Assembly (NCBI GenBank): GCA_016647705.1 | Contig: CM028335.1 | Span: 36,500,712 to 36,564,711 of the forward strand | Direction: 5' to 3' | Source of the DNA: Eucommia ulmoides | Taxonomy: Eukaryota; Streptophyta; Magnoliopsida; Garryales; Eucommiaceae | DNA length: 64,000 nucleotides | Made by a program: the position numbers and the translations under genes | The notes under the pieces: model-generated | Database searches by the model: none | What the model saw: only the letters and a program-made list of their open reading frames with translations | Told to the model about the DNA's origin: nothing | Part shown: positions 38,736 through 50,195 of the stretch, one piece after another | Position numbering within the stretch: position 1 is the first letter of the stretch | Layout of the letters: each line of letters opens with the position of its first letter

Positions 38736-39131
38736 ACTTCTTCTCTCTCTTCTCTTTTTTCTCGCTATCTCTCTCCTTCCATCTCTCTCTCTCTCACTCC
38801 CTCTCTCTCTCTATCTCTCTATCTCTCTCTCTCTACCGCCAACCTTTCATCTTCTCTCCTCTCTCTCTCTAACCAAATTCAAAACTAAAAATACCATCTC
38901 CCCTCCACAACCCAAATTGCCATTGCCAACCGCCACACCACTTCATTCAAACACCACCCCTAATCAAGAAAAAAATCAACAAAACACAAGATCAAAATTA
39001 AATCAAAACTTGAGAAATATAAAATTAGTAGAACAAAAAGAGTCTAATAAAACCAAATTCAAAAACCCTATTTTGAATGTACTTGAGCATCGTTCCATTA
39101 CCCAATTTCAATTTCTTTCTTAATCAGTAAT

Positions 39132-39456
39132 TGTAATACCCCGGAAATTTATATTTTTGAAACTATTATTTTATATAAATTTAATATTTTTTGAATTGTT
39201 TTTGGCAAATTTATGGTATAAATAATATTTGATGATTTTTGGAAACGGAATATTAATTTTAAATGAATTTTTAAAGTTTTGGGACTATTATGTTATTCAA
39301 AATATATTTTTAAGAGTTTTGAGATATAATTAATATTTTCTTTATTTTAAGAGGGATATTTGGGTAAATAATAAAATAATATATATATGTTGTCTTCATA
39401 TAATGAAGGTAACACATATTAAGTAAACATATATATATTTATATGATCACACATGT

Positions 39457-39541
<85 letters not shown>

Positions 39542-40456
39542 AGTAATCATCAGAATGATGGAAATGGAGATAGGCATTATATAAGGTTGCATATAAGGTT
39601 AAGGTTGATGGGGGTGATAATTACAGGATATTACGTTAAATGTTTTTATTCAAAAAAATATATTTTGGTTTGAATCTCAACTTCGGATTTCAGGTATAAT
39701 TCCGAACTCTTTTAATATATGTATTGAATTTTCTTATTGTATGATTCATGCTATTATTATTGTTGAATTTTAACTATTAAATTTTATGAAATAATTATGA
39801 TTATGTGAAAATTATGTGAGAATCATGCCAAGGTGTTTTATTTGTCAAGTTAATTAAATGCACGTATTAGAGGGGATGGAGTTCTACTGAGCATTGGCTT
39901 ACAACCCCACAATCTTGATTGCAGGGCCGGTGAGAATGAAACGGCGACAGGAATTATATTAGAATTTTTATTTGTAATAATTGTAGTTAATATTTACCAT
40001 TGTAAAAATTGACTCGATAAATTGAATATAATTATTGTCGTCGTATTGTAAAATTTAAATCGATAATTATAACTGTTGTCGTAATTGTACATTAAATTAC
40101 AAATTTAAACTTTAGTATTAAATTGACCGGCGTCAGGAATTTATTTGAATATATTTGAAAATAATGTGATGATAGGAATTTCAGTTGAGTTTTTATTTAA
40201 TTCGTAATAGTCGCATTTATTATTTACAACTACCGTGGGCGAACTGGCACGGAATTGAAAATTTGAAATAATTGTAATAATTGTAGCTATTATTTACGGT
40301 TATACAAGGTATCCGAAAATTCGACAAATTATAATTATTGTTGTCGCATTGTAAAAATTCTCGCATTTTATTAACGAAATATTGGGCTATCGATTTTAGA
40401 ATTACTTCTCCAAGGGAAGAAACAACGTGGCGGCCCTAGAAAACTAGGTCATTATA
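39132..40456 (+). repeat. 5' LTR of element F
   Basis: 1,325 bp, co-linear with 46078-47339. A TAA/AAAT microsatellite (39460-39541) is much longer here than in the 3' LTR (46402-46436), showing slippage after insertion. Confidence 0.88.
39460..39541. repeat. (ATA)n and (AAAT)n microsatellite
   Basis: About 15 ATA-type triplets followed by about 8 AAAT units in the 5' LTR of element F. Confidence 0.95.
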
Positions 40457-41912
40457 GGTGGTATCAAAACTTAGGTTATAGATTCTGCAGACTCAGAGTG
40501 TAGATTTGCGAGCACCATGAACCGGGGTTAGGTTCCATTTCCATATTATTGTGGTTAATTTGATGTATTGGGTTAGAGAATAGTAGTCAGTTTTGTTGTT
40601 TCCCTTTTAATTGAGAGTGATCACTACTTTTAGCTACGCTGAACACTTGATCAAACAGCGAGATATTAATGAGACAATTTAATGGCGAAACAGATGGTGA
40701 TATGGTGTTTGAGAATTGTAATTTGTAACCACTTTAGAAAATTTCCTATTAAATGATCGGGGGATTGATTTCTAATCTTAGTTATGCTGATTAGGTTAGC
40801 GCATTCAACCAACTACTAGGCTTTTTTTATGGAGAAATTAGAATGAATAGCTTAAGGAAAGCTTACTAGGTGATCTTACGATTTGACTCCGTGATCTTAT
40901 ATATATATATATATTTCGTTAATTCAAAAAAAAAACACGAAACGAAGACCAGTAATTGGAGCTTCTAGAAATGTATGGTTAGAAAAAGAAGAGGCAAGCA
41001 TGAAATTTTTAATTGGAAAATTAGCACTTTTAACCCTTAAGTTTGCAGTAGTTATCAAATTGGACCCTATGATTTTAAAAAAAATACATTTTGATCCTAA
41101 TGTTAGGACATAACTTCGAATTAGTCTTATAAGTAACGAGTTGTTCAATTAGCGAAGGCGTTAGTAAATAGAATGGAAGATTTCTCTAAGAAAATAAACA
41201 ATGTTCAAACCATAGTGAAATGTATTTTTCTTTTTTAAATAATAATAATAATAATAGTTAGAGTCACATCTCAAATTTCATGGGTTAAAAATGCAATTTT
41301 TCTTTATTACCTTGATGCCACTTCAAAAAAATAAAAAAAAAATAAAAAACAAATGTTTTGTTTGTTTTGCCTCTACTAATAGAATAATTGTGGGGTAATA
41401 TATTACGCTTACATGAATACAAGATGTAATATGGTGCTTATACCTATGTGCAAGGATTGGGATTTGGTCCATATTTGCATGGGTTGACGTTTCCATTATG
41501 TTTTTTTGTGGTTTGACACATTGCACCTATGTATTGTTATCATTATTTCACTTGGGTTGCTACAGTTTCAATTTGAACATATTAACATTTTAGGTGACGC
41601 TTGATTAATAAAACTTACCAATAGTAACTTAAATAAGTCTGGGTGAATACCATGTTAGCTGTGGACCACAGGAATTATCACTGAATTGAAAATATTAATT
41701 TAAAGGGATTTATTGTCTTCTATATAAATTATCAAATTATATTTTCATATTAAATTGTGGGGAAAATAAAGCTTTGATGGAAATTAACCGTTTTACAATT
41801 ATTAATGGATCAAATAAAATTTTAAATATGAAAAATAATTTTTATTATCCTGCTATGCTATAATTGTCTTCTCGTCAGGAGGGCATGTTCTACGAGATGT
41901 GGATATATGATG
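40457..41912. other. 5' internal region of element F, no gene seen
   Basis: AT-rich non-coding DNA between the PBS and the minisatellite at 41913. The frames at 40924-41148 and 41323-41526 have no recognisable domain and are taken as chance. Confidence 0.6.
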
Positions 41913-42315
41913 TTACCTGTCAAGCAAGTCCTACAGGGTGGATATATTATATATGTTATATCTCTATTGTTACCTCTCAGACAAGTTCTGCAAAGTGAAT
42001 ATATTATATATGTTGTTACCTGTTAGGCAACTTCTACAGGGTGGATATATTATATATATTATATATGTTGTTACCTGTCAGACAAATCCTGCAGGGTGGA
42101 TATATTATATTATATATGTTGTTACCTATCAGGCAAGTCCTGTATGGTGGATATATTATATATGTTGTTACCTGTCAGGCAAGTCCTGCAGGGTGGATAT
42201 ATTATATATGTTGTTACCTGTTAAGCAATATATTGTTACCTGTCAAGTAAGTCCTGCAGGGTAGATATATTATATATGTTGTAACCTGTTAGGCAAGTCC
42301 TATAGGGTGGATATG
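41913..42315 (+). repeat. Minisatellite of about 45 bp, nine units
   Basis: Units begin GTTACCTGTCAGGCAAGTCC and continue through TGCAGGGTGGATATATTATATATGTT-like sequence (written here in part). About nine copies, one much shorter; the best-conserved lie at 42120-42215. The repeat translates into a repetitive but meaningless peptide. Confidence 0.9.
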
Positions 42316-42706
42316 ATAACTATCAATCGTGAGGTAAAACAATCCTATGACTGGTAAGGAAGTATGTTATTTTATTATATACAAGTGAGTTGACTAGTTG
42401 ATTTAAATTTGATTGTTCTGTTACGGTGATATTTTGTTAGGGTTTGGATACTGCTCAGTATGGTTATATTTTATTGGAAAATGGATTTTGATAAAAATAC
42501 TCAATCCATAAAATTCTTTTATACTACAAAAACAGTACACCGATAAAAATAATTGGGATAGATATTGGTTTATTACTAACGATTAGTAGAGGCGGAGCGT
42601 AGGGGTCATTGTGAAACTATTGGGAGCCAATTATTATTTTGAAATGTTAATTTAATTTGAATTTTTTAGCTTAATTGATGTGGTAGAAATGTGATTAGGG
42701 GACTTA

Positions 42707-45193
42707 TGTTGACACGCCCTATTTTTTCAGAGAGGAAAAAATATAATAAATAATAAATAGCTTAAGGAGAAAGGGGTTTTTAAAGTGCTGGTTTTCTCAA
42801 AAAAAATACTTAAGCCATTTTAAAGAATAAGGAGTCGCCACCTAGCATTGGGTTTAAATTATGGTGTGCTAGGTCATCGAATTTTCAGAAAATAATTTAA
42901 AAGGCCTAAGTAAAATTTAACTACAAAAAGAACACGGTCAAACCAAAGATTCATTTAAAGGTTCGGGGGTCGGTTACTCTCGGGGAAGGTATTAGGCACC
43001 CCAAGACGTTCGTCTGAAGACGGTACCCTATATCCAATTAAATCCAATTAATTTAAGTCCGAATATTTTGTTTTATTTTAAAATCACTTCATTCTTTAAA
43101 AATAAAAAAAAATAAAAAAATAAAAGTGGCATTTTCATAAATAAGGTGGGACAAGTTTTTGAATTTTTGGGAATATTCCCCCAGTATAACCTTTTATCGA
43201 ATATTAAGGATTCGACAAATATGGTCCCCGGGAGGTATTTATATATGTTTCCTAAAGATTTTTTTAATTTAAATAGGCAAACTAAAATAAGTGAAAAAAA
43301 AAAGAATAAAATATGAATGCAAAACTAACATCTATGTGAATTTTATTTTTTATGCAAAAGTGACTAAGAAAAATTTTAAAGAATTTAATCTAAATGTGCC
43401 AATGCGAAACGATATGAATCAAGGGAATCGAATGTGAAAACACTACATAAATTAATGTGATTATACATGGCAATGATTTAATTAAAAAATAGAAGTGGTG
43501 TACGTGTCATGATTAGATGTGAAAAAGTAGCGTGGATTCGTAGTAAAAAAAAAAAAAACCTATATGTATGAAAAGTGAAAGTAGTGAAAGTGTCCTAAAC
43601 AGTTTAAATGATATGAGAAATAAACATGCTAAATGGATGCAAAAAAAAATCTACTTTGAGTTTACCTGATTAATTTAAAGAAATCCCGTTTTGAAATTCT
43701 CTCAAATTCTATGGATAAGAGAATGGAGGGAGGTTCGCGGAAACAATGTAGTTGAAATTAATCCTTTCGATACTTAAACGTAATCCCACGAAAAATTTAC
43801 CGAGGGAAGAGATTTCCTAAAACCATTCGTTTTTAAATTTCACTCGAGTCGGGGAATGGAAACGAGGTCACAGAAAACTCTCTTATGATTTATTGAATTG
43901 TCGAATTCACCTTAAGGTTCGTAAGGATTAATTTCTACAAATAAAAGATTTTATTTTTTATTTATTTTTTATTTTTTATTTTTTAGGGTTTTGATAACAA
44001 GAATAAAAATAAATAAAGAAAATACGAAAAAATAAACAACGAAAACATCCTTCACCTAACGATCGGGGGTTAGATTTAAGCACGAGAAACCTACCCCGAC
44101 GTTTTCAACGAATCATCGGACGACTTTATTTTTTTGTGTTTTTCTTTATGAATTTGTAAACAAAACAAAATCACCTAACGATCGGAGGTTAGGTTTAATC
44201 ACGAGAAACTCACCCCGACGTTTTCATTGAATCATTGGACAACAATAAATAAATAAAACTTGTAGAACTTTAAATTATGAAAAGAATAAAATAAGCTGAA
44301 AGAGGAATTAAAAATTAGAAAAACATACCCCTTCTAGGCCAAGAATCTTGATACTCGTATTTTTTTCTCTCGCAGACGGTTTTCCAAAAGTGCTTTTAGA
44401 ATCACTCTTCTAAAGGGGGTGACTCCTCTCAATTTTTGAATGTCTAAACTAATAGAAGGAGGGTCCTATTTATAGGAGAAGATTGGGTGTGAAAAATATG
44501 AGGAAACCCTAAAAATTTAGGTTTGGCCGCCGAACCCTAGTCCCAATTGGACTGGGAAAAGGTGAAATCGTAAAAATGAAGAAAAATAAATGTTCTGGGT
44601 GCAAGGCGCATGTAAAACACGCACCCCATCACCGCTCAACCAGGCTGCGACACGTATGCACAAGAGGGCTTGACTTTTCTCGGATGACGTGGCGAAGGGA
44701 CCTTATCGTTTCTTTCTCTCTCTCCTATATGCGCTGACATGGGCGACCAAAGGGGCCCCACCTGTCCTCCTATCTCTCTCTCTCTCTCTTCTTTATTCTC
44801 TCTCTTAGTGTGACAAATGGTGGGTCCCACCCCCTTGACTTTTTCGCTCTCTTTCTCGTTCCTCACTCACACACCGATTATCTCATCTCTCTCTCTCTCT
44901 CTCTCTCTCTTCTCTTCTCTCTTTCGGTTTGGACCCAAAGAAGGGGGTCCCACTCATTTTCTCCCCTTTCATTTCACTTCCTTATTTTGCATTCTTTCAA
45001 TCTCGAACCCCACTTCTTTCTTCTTCCAATTTCACACCCTTTTCTTTATTTCATTTTTCTTTTCCCCCCATTGTTTTTTTATTTTTTGGAATAAATGAAT
45101 TAAAACAAAATTAAATAAAACAAATTCAGCTATAAAATGAAGCATAATTTTTATTTTATTTTTTTGTGGGACGGTCAAAATGTCGTGTCTACA
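42707..45193 (+). mobile_element. Solo LTR (Ty3-like, possibly Tat/Ogre-related) inside element F
   Basis: It begins TGTTGACACG and ends CGTGTCTACA, a 10-bp inverted end with one mismatch. At 2,487 bp it has no coding capacity. A GC-richer block at 42955-43030 (GGTCGGTTACTCTCGGGG, AAGGTATTAGGCACCCC) is of a type I associate with long LTRs of Tat/Ogre-like elements. I could not settle a TSD, and the strand is assigned only by the TG...CA reading. Confidence 0.6.
44775..44920. repeat. (CT)n-rich low-complexity stretch
   Basis: Two CT runs (about 44775-44790 and 44885-44911) inside the 2.5-kb solo LTR; the open frames here are composition artefacts. Confidence 0.85.
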
Positions 45194-45284
45194 TATGTAA
45201 TATTTTTTTGTGTATATAGTGTACATGAGTACTGAATTTAGTATTGAACTCGATATGTTACGTGGCTTTGGAGACGTAATTATG

Positions 45285-45597
45285 TGATTTGAGAAATATT
45301 TGATTTTTATAGTTTGACACGTATTTAGGTGTTTGAAACGTATTTATGAGGTTGAGGTATATTTATGTGGTTGTGAAATATTACGTGTTTCCAGATGTGT
45401 TTATGTGGTTTGAGATGTATTTATATATTTCGAGATGTATTTACGAGATTGACACGTATGTATGAGTTCGAGACACATTTATGGGGCTTGGTTGTATTTA
45501 TGTGTTTTTAGATGTATTTATATGATTTTGACGTATTTAGGTGTTTTGAGACATATTTATATGCTTGAGAAATATTTATGTGTTTTTGACGTATTAC
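45285..45597 (+). repeat. Degenerate tandem repeat, unit about 23 bp
   Basis: Roughly 12-13 diverged units built on TTTGAGACGTATTTATGTG, in the 3' internal part of element F. Confidence 0.7.
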
Positions 45598-46077
45598 AAA
45601 AAAATTATTACTTGAAATTTGAATTGTTTGATTTTTTGAAAAAGTTTTCGGGATTATTAGAAGTTTAATGTAAATATTAGAAATAGTCATTTTTAGTCTC
45701 ACGGGATAGTCCATTAGGAATTTGGGCTATCTATTGGCTATACTATTGGTTGTGAATATGTTGGCTTGGAATGTCGGATAGAATTGGTAAATGTTAGTTA
45801 TGGGATATAGCAGTAGACTTGAAAAGTCATACCAAGTGGAAAAATTATAGAGGTCATAGACCTGTTGGAATAGATAGACCCAATCCAAGTGAGACTACCG
45901 TGATATTTTAAAAATATATTATTATTTATTAATATTTTTATCAGAGTAGCGCAGCGGGAGTGTAATAGTGAGTTTCAATTATTATTATTTCACCGAGAGT
46001 GACTAATATGATGCGATTCTGAATTATTATTGCTTGAACAAAATTTTGAGGATGAAATTTATTTAAGGGGGATAGAT

Positions 46078-47339
46078 TGTAATACCTCGGAAATTTATAT
46101 TTTTGAAAATATTATTTTATATAAATTTAATATTTTTGGAATTTTTTTTGGAAAATTTATGGGATAAATAATATTTGATGATTTTTGAAAACGAAATATT
46201 AATTTTAAATAGATTTTTAAAGTTTTGAGACTATTATGTTATTTAAAATATACTTTTAAGAGTTTTGGGATATAATTAATATTTTCTTTATTTTAAGGAG
46301 GATATTTGGGTAAATAGTAAAATAATATATATATGTTGTCTTCATATAATGAAGACACCACATATTAAGTAAACTTATATATATTTATATGATTACACAT
46401 TAATAAATAATAATAATAATAAAAAAAAAAAAAAAGTAATCATCAAAATGATGGAAATGGAGATAGGCATTATATAAGGTTTCATATAAGGTTAAGGTTG
46501 ATGGGGGTGATAATTACAGGATATTACGTTAAATGTTTTTATTCGAAAACTATATTTTGGTTCGAATCTCGACTTCAGATTTCAGATAAAATTCCTAACT
46601 CCTTTAATATATATATTTAAAAAAAATTATTGTGTGATTCATGCTATTATTATTGTTGAATTTTAATTATTAAATTTCATGAAATAATTATGATTACGTG
46701 AAAACTATGAGGGAATCATTCCAAGGTGTTTTATTTGTCGAGTTAAGTAAATGCACGTATTAGAGGGGTTGGAGTTCTACTGAGCGTAAGCTTACAACCC
46801 CAAATCTTGATTGCAAGGCCGACGAGAACGAAACGGCGACAGGAATTATATTAAAATTTCTATTTGTAATAATTGTAGTTAATATTTACCGTTATAAAAA
46901 TTGACTCGATAAATTGAATATAATTATTGTCGTCGTATTGTAAAATTTAAATCGATAATTATAACTATCGCCGTAATTGTACATTAAATTACAATTTAAA
47001 CTTTAGTATTAAATTAACCAGCGCCAGGAATTTATTTTGAATATATTTAAAAATAATGCGGCAACAGGAATTTCAGATGAGTTTCTATTTAATTTGTAAT
47101 AGTCGCATTTATTATTTACAACTACTGTAAGCGAACCGGCACGGAATTGGAAATTTGAAATAATTGTACCTATTATTTACGGTTGTACAAGTTATCCGAA
47201 AATTCGGCAAATTATAATTGTCGTTGTCACATTGTAAAAATTCTCGCATTTTATTAACGAAATATTGGGCAATCGATTTTAGCGTTGCTTCTCCAAGGGA
47301 AGAAAACTCGAGGGGACCCTGGAAAATCGGGTCATTACA
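46078..47339 (+). repeat. 3' LTR of element F
   Basis: 1,262 bp starting TGTAATACC and ending GGTCATTACA, followed by TSD GTAAT. A purine tract lies directly before it. Confidence 0.88.
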
Positions 47340-47460
47340 GTAATTTTCTACGAAATACTCGTTGCAATTAGAAACTTCAATCCCTAATTTGAAAAAAATA
47401 ACACACGATTAGGAGAGAACGCTTGTTGGATCGAAAATACACGTTGCAATTAATGCTTAC

Positions 47461-48129
47461 TGTAACACCCCAAAAAAATTATATTTCTGAAAATAATATT
47501 TTATAGTTAAATATTCTTAGAGTTATTTTGATATATCATGAAAATTTGGAGGTATGAATATATATCTGATAACTTTTGGGGTTACAAGTATAATTTTAGG
47601 GTTTAATAATAATGTTATATAATATAAAGGGTATTAGTGTAATTTATATAAAAATCTTCAATAGTAACCTATAGGTGTAAAATGATTGGATGGTAGATAT
47701 CCCATGTGTGGAAAACGTGAGAGAGAAAAAAGGACCAAGAAAGAAATCATTTTCTTGCATTCTCAACTTTCATCAACAAAAAGTAAAATAAATAAATTAA
47801 AAAAAAAAAGATAGAGAGAGAGAGAAAGAGAGAGAAGGGGACAATCAAGTTATGAAGAAAGGATAAAAAAGGTCTTAGGGGTTTAGATAAAGAAATTGAG
47901 GAGATCTATGGGTAAAATCAAGTTTTGGAGGAATGATAAACTCATATTTGGTAAGTTTCAAAACCCTAGAATTTTTTTTATTAAAGTTCTAGTATGAATC
48001 CTTATGGATCTAAGGGTTAAGATGTAAAACTAACTTATTAACACTTGGATTAGTTGGTGTTTTACAAATATTTTCCCATGATAAAAAGGGGAAAAACCTA
48101 GTAACGACCCCGGGGATTGGGATGTTACA
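47461..48129 (+). mobile_element. Solo LTR (chromovirus-like) in the MULE
   Basis: TGTAACACCCC at the start and GGGATGTTACA at the end, with a perfect 5-bp TSD CTTAC (47456-47460, 48130-48134). 669 bp, no coding capacity. Confidence 0.9.
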
Positions 48130-49971
48130 CTTACTGGATCAAAAATTCCCTTTCAGGTGTAGGATCCGCTAATTTGAAGCTTGAATGAACCTTCAATTTC
48201 TTATTCGCCTCCAGCTTATTTGATTTTTTCATATCTGAGCATGATTTGTTGGTCAAAGCTTGTAAAGATTTTTGGTGGCAATGGTTAATGGACAAAATAG
48301 TAGATTTAAGTTCAGAGAAATTTAGATCTGGGATTTGGAGACTTGAGGGTGGATGTTGGGCGACGGTGGTTCTACGAGTTCGCTTATACTTAGTGAGTGG
48401 CAATGGAGAGTAGATTAGGGTTTCAAACTAGGGATAATGTTTGTGGTCGTGGGTGGCTATAATGGGTTTGAGTGTGTGGATATCATATCTATAGAGTAAG
48501 TACCATGAGAGAGATGGTAATGATGTTCATTGGTGATAGAAGTGCTGATGTTAATTGGCGATGGAAATGGTGATGTTCATTAGTGATGGAAATGGTGATG
48601 TTTATCGCCGATAGTGGTGGTTTGAGGAGAGAGAGAGAAAGAGATGGTGAAGTTCATCGGCAATAGATGTGGTGCGATGGTGGTGGTTTGAGGAGATACA
48701 AATGGAGATGAGATAAGGGATGAGAAAGAAGAACAATGAACACCCTAAAAGAGAAAAAAAAAAGTTTGGAATTTAATTCTATTAAAAGGGTAATTTTGTC
48801 TTTTAAGGGTAATAGGTAGGGAAAGTTGACTTTCCAAAGGGTATAAGAGGTATTTTATTATTAATTTTTTGTTTAGGGGATATTGTTGTCCTCTATTATA
48901 AAACTACGAGGGATCTCACTATGCATTTTTTAAATTGAGGGAATTCCAGTTGTTCTAATGAAGATTTGAGGGGGTGTAAATGGTATTAATTTATTTTTCA
49001 AAACATAAGATCATAAATGTTATATATATACCATATATAATATATTCTTTAAATCTAAAGTGTTTGACACAAAAGAACTCTTTTAAAAAACTAAATTTAG
49101 TCCCCAAAATGTTTTGATTCAAACCCCTTAAAAATAAAAAGTAGTTTTCCTAGTAAATCTCATTGAATCAAGTAATACAAGGACTCAATAATAAAATCTT
49201 CAAAAAAATATAATAGATGTATGAAATATAGTTAAAACCCCTTAAAAATAAGATTTTATAGCATTCAAAAGCATAAGATTTGCATTGAAGATCTCGAAAA
49301 TCAAATTGGTCAAATAATCTGAAAATTGTACCATCGGTCGACTAACCATCCTAGCAGTCAACCTGTAGCCCCTTTAACGACTCATTTTTCAATCATTGAT
49401 AACCAGTCGGTCGACCAGACATCAACCACCAAAAACCCCATCCTAAATCTCCCAGTCGATCGGCTTCATCGTCTGTCGACTGTTCAAGCCAAAACCACAA
49501 TTTTCCTATCGTGAATCTCTCAGTCTACTGGCCATATATAGTGTCGGTCGACTGTTTAGGATGAAACTCTCCCTTTTTCATTTTTAAAATATTTTCTTAA
49601 ACGATACTTTTTGAAAAAAAACATTTAGACTCTTGAATTTATCACTTCTGTCCATAACAATATAATTCAATTAAATTCATGAGTGTCGTGCATAATCCTA
49701 ATCGAGTTATATCAAGAGCATAAAAAGTATTAAGTTGTTTTTATCTAAAAATACAAAAAAATCTTTTATACTCCAAAAATCTTTAATATCTTAATCACAA
49801 CCATATCGAATCCTTTATAAAATATTATCTTGAAATCCATCATTAAATATTATCTTGAAATCCATAATTTTTCTCATTTACTCAATTGGAACATTAAATC
49901 TAAAAACACTCAATAAAATCATTAGTTTTGTAAAAATATCAACGTTAACTTGTACATCAAAACATCTAAGG

Positions 49972-50195
49972 AAAACATTTTCTCTTAAAGCATTTAAATC
50001 ATTTTTCAAAAAATCATTTTCATTTTCAAGAAAATCTATTTTAGAGAGCAAATTGTTTATTTTAAAAATAACATTTGAAAACTCTTTTGTTGCACAATAA
50101 TTATCCTAATGTATTTAAGATTTTTAAATGTTTTCTTCTATTTTCAAAAGAAACAATCTTTCTTTTTACACTCAAGTTTTCTTTAGCAAAACTAA
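49972..50195 (-). pseudogene. Gag-like fragment of the second Copia internal region
   Basis: Lys/Asn-rich sequence resembling 36780-36950 in the first internal region. The PPT, the 3' coding region and pol are absent, so a large deletion has joined the LTR end to gag-like DNA. It continues beyond the inserts at 54968-55187. Confidence 0.5.

Larger units (their letters stand above)
39132..47339 (+). mobile_element. LTR element F, complete but non-coding (chromovirus-like)
   Basis: 5' LTR 39132-40456 and 3' LTR 46078-47339 with a perfect 5-bp TSD GTAAT (39127-39131, 47340-47344). The LTRs start TGTAATACC; a Met-type PBS (TGGTATCAAAAC) starts 3 bp after the 5' LTR and a purine tract (TTTAAGGGGGATAGAT) precedes the 3' LTR. 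These ends are typical of Tekay/Del-type Ty3 elements. The internal region has no gag-pol, so it is a LARD-like non-autonomous element. A 2.5-kb solo LTR is nested inside. The two LTRs differ at many positions, so it is not recent. Confidence 0.88.
38358..48990. mobile_element. Mutator-like (MULE) non-autonomous element with nested insertions
   Basis: Ends share an inverted repeat: GGGTTAATACCATTGATACC at the left and GGTGTAAATGGTATTAAT at the right. The arms resemble each other in layout over several hundred bp: terminal block, AT-rich stretch, then short tandem repeats around CACCAT/GATGG. A near-perfect 11-bp duplication TTAATTTTCAA / TTATTTTTCAA flanks it (38347-38357, 48991-49001), close to the Mutator range. 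Without LTR element F and the solo LTR at 47461 it would be about 1.8 kb. No transposase is seen. Confidence 0.7.
37296..49971 (-). repeat. Middle LTR of the Copia locus, split by a 10.6-kb insertion
   Basis: LTR sequence runs 37296-38357, is interrupted by the Mutator-like element 38358-48990, and resumes to about 49971. Joining the flanks gives about 2.0 kb of co-linear LTR. The far end is cut short against gag-like sequence. Confidence 0.8.

Noticed and set aside
38577-39123. Two overlapping long plus-strand frames (103 and 157 codons)
   Set aside because: Built from CT-rich and CACCAT repeats in the MULE arm, with no domain; compositional artefact.
41938-42264. 108-codon frame with repeated CYLS/VDILYMLLPV units
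   Set aside because: Simple translation of the 45-bp minisatellite.
41913-42315. CRISPR-like spaced repeat
   Set aside because: Units are contiguous without unique spacers and lie in a plant LTR element.
44810-45114. Three overlapping Ser/Phe/Leu-rich plus-strand frames
   Set aside because: They follow the CT-rich tract in the 2.5-kb solo LTR; no conserved protein.
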